From: Polaribacter sp.
GTDB taxonomy: Bacteria > Bacteroidota > Bacteroidia > Flavobacteriales > Flavobacteriaceae
Direction: 5' to 3'
Assembly: GCA_018663625.1 (NCBI GenBank)
Contig: JABJPX010000070.1
Coordinates: 1 to 64,000, forward strand
Length of the DNA stretch: 64,000 bases
A program made the translations under genes and the position numbers. Below are positions 63,783-64,000 of the stretch, piece after piece. How positions within the stretch are numbered: position 1 is the stretch's first letter; the number at the start of each line of letters is the position of its first letter. The notes under the pieces were generated by a model, which was given only the letters and a program-made list of their open reading frames with translations, made no database searches and had not been told where the DNA came from.

Positions 63783-63807
63783 ATAGTATTTATTTAAATT
63801 TAAGTTC

Positions 63808-63815
63808 TAAATTTG
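63808..63815 (+). promoter_or_regulatory. Bacteroidota -7 element for the terminal outer-membrane protein gene
   Basis: TAAATTTG matches TAnnTTTG and ends 4 bp before the ATG at 63820, which would give a leaderless or near-leaderless message. Confidence 0.45.
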
Positions 63816-63819
63816 CATA

Positions 63820-64000
63820 ATGAAGTATTTTTTTACACTAATATTTTTTATTACCGCAACATTTACAATCCAGTCTCAGTCTTTAGGCTACCAAGATTTG
63901 GCATTATTATTCTCAGGAAATGACAACAATGGATCTGCAAGATTTGTTGCAATGAGCGGTGCTTTTGGTGCTGTAGGTGGAGATATTTCTGCAATGAATA
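63820..64000 (+). CDS. Outer-membrane protein transport (OmpP1/FadL-like) family protein, partial
   Basis: The gene starts at the ATG at 63820 and runs off the window after 60 codons. It begins MKYFFTLIFFITATFTIQSQ (signal peptide), followed by LGYQDLALLFSGNDNNGSAR and FVAMSGAFGAVGGDISAMN. The AR..AMGGAFGAVGGD-type text after the signal peptide is typical of flavobacterial FadL/OmpP1-like barrels, often labelled hemin receptor. The rest is not visible, so the call is by N-terminus only. Confidence 0.7.
   Translation, partial: MKYFFTLIFFITATFTIQSQSLGYQDLALLFSGNDNNGSARFVAMSGAFGAVGGDISAMN

Overview
This window is chromosomal DNA from a low-GC marine-type member of the Flavobacteriaceae (Bacteroidota). 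The evidence is a protein with a type IX secretion (T9SS) C-terminal sorting domain, the T9SS plug protein (DUF5103), TAnnTTTG promoter elements, a complete Na+-translocating NADH:quinone reductase operon, GSCFA, HYC_CC_PP and DUF2490 families, and an archaeal-type ProS. The genus cannot be fixed from the sequence; Polaribacter or Tenacibaculum-like is a guess.

Layout. Positions 1-4.1 kb are accessory: the tail of an S74-like tail-fibre/adhesin gene, a T9SS-sorted protein, a small Tat-like peptide, a 5'-truncated DUF2779 gene joined to a remnant of a second small peptide gene, and an esterase lipoprotein gene lying exactly between two outward-facing IS6-type ends. The right-hand end still carries the first codons of an IS6-family transposase. 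From 4.2 to 13.5 kb come era and der, a reverse-strand polyphosphate polymerase/DUF4956/DUF2490 cluster, msrB-msrA, selO, xdhC, a MobA-like transferase and DUF423. From 13.5 to 20.9 kb a reverse-strand run encodes two SDRs, two acyl-CoA dehydrogenases, an APH-type kinase and a DUF1330 protein, behind a MerR regulator and an M23 peptidase. The kinase, dehydrogenase and SDR combination resembles 4-hydroxyacyl-CoA (levulinate-type) catabolism.

From 21 to 33 kb are alaS, a GSCFA protein, an aromatic amino acid hydroxylase with a rhodanese, gpmI, a thioredoxin-like protein, map, an internally deleted GxxExxY gene, a methyltransferase, apbE and an OmpA lipoprotein. From 33 to 42 kb are a DEAD-box helicase, a hydrolase and nqrA-F on the reverse strand; ApbE supplies the covalent FMN that NqrB and NqrC need. 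From 42 to 53 kb are the T9SS plug, apaG, an NRDE protein, pruA, a large zinc protease and a probable copper-related set (HYC_CC_PP protein, TonB receptor, HMA protein, metal-binding lipoprotein). From 53 to 60.6 kb are a GAF/fRMsr-like protein, purH and the cell-shape operon mreB-mreC-mreD-mrdA-rodA. The window ends with rpsT, tRNA-Glu, proS, an Arg-rich lipoprotein and the start of an outer-membrane protein gene.

Most of the window is ordinary core genome. The unusual parts are the IS6-flanked esterase cassette with its 37-bp direct repeats, the candidate 4-hydroxy-acid cluster, the heptad-repeat spacer inside the nqr operon, and several gene remnants. I saw no CRISPR array, rRNA operon, complete insertion sequence or prophage.
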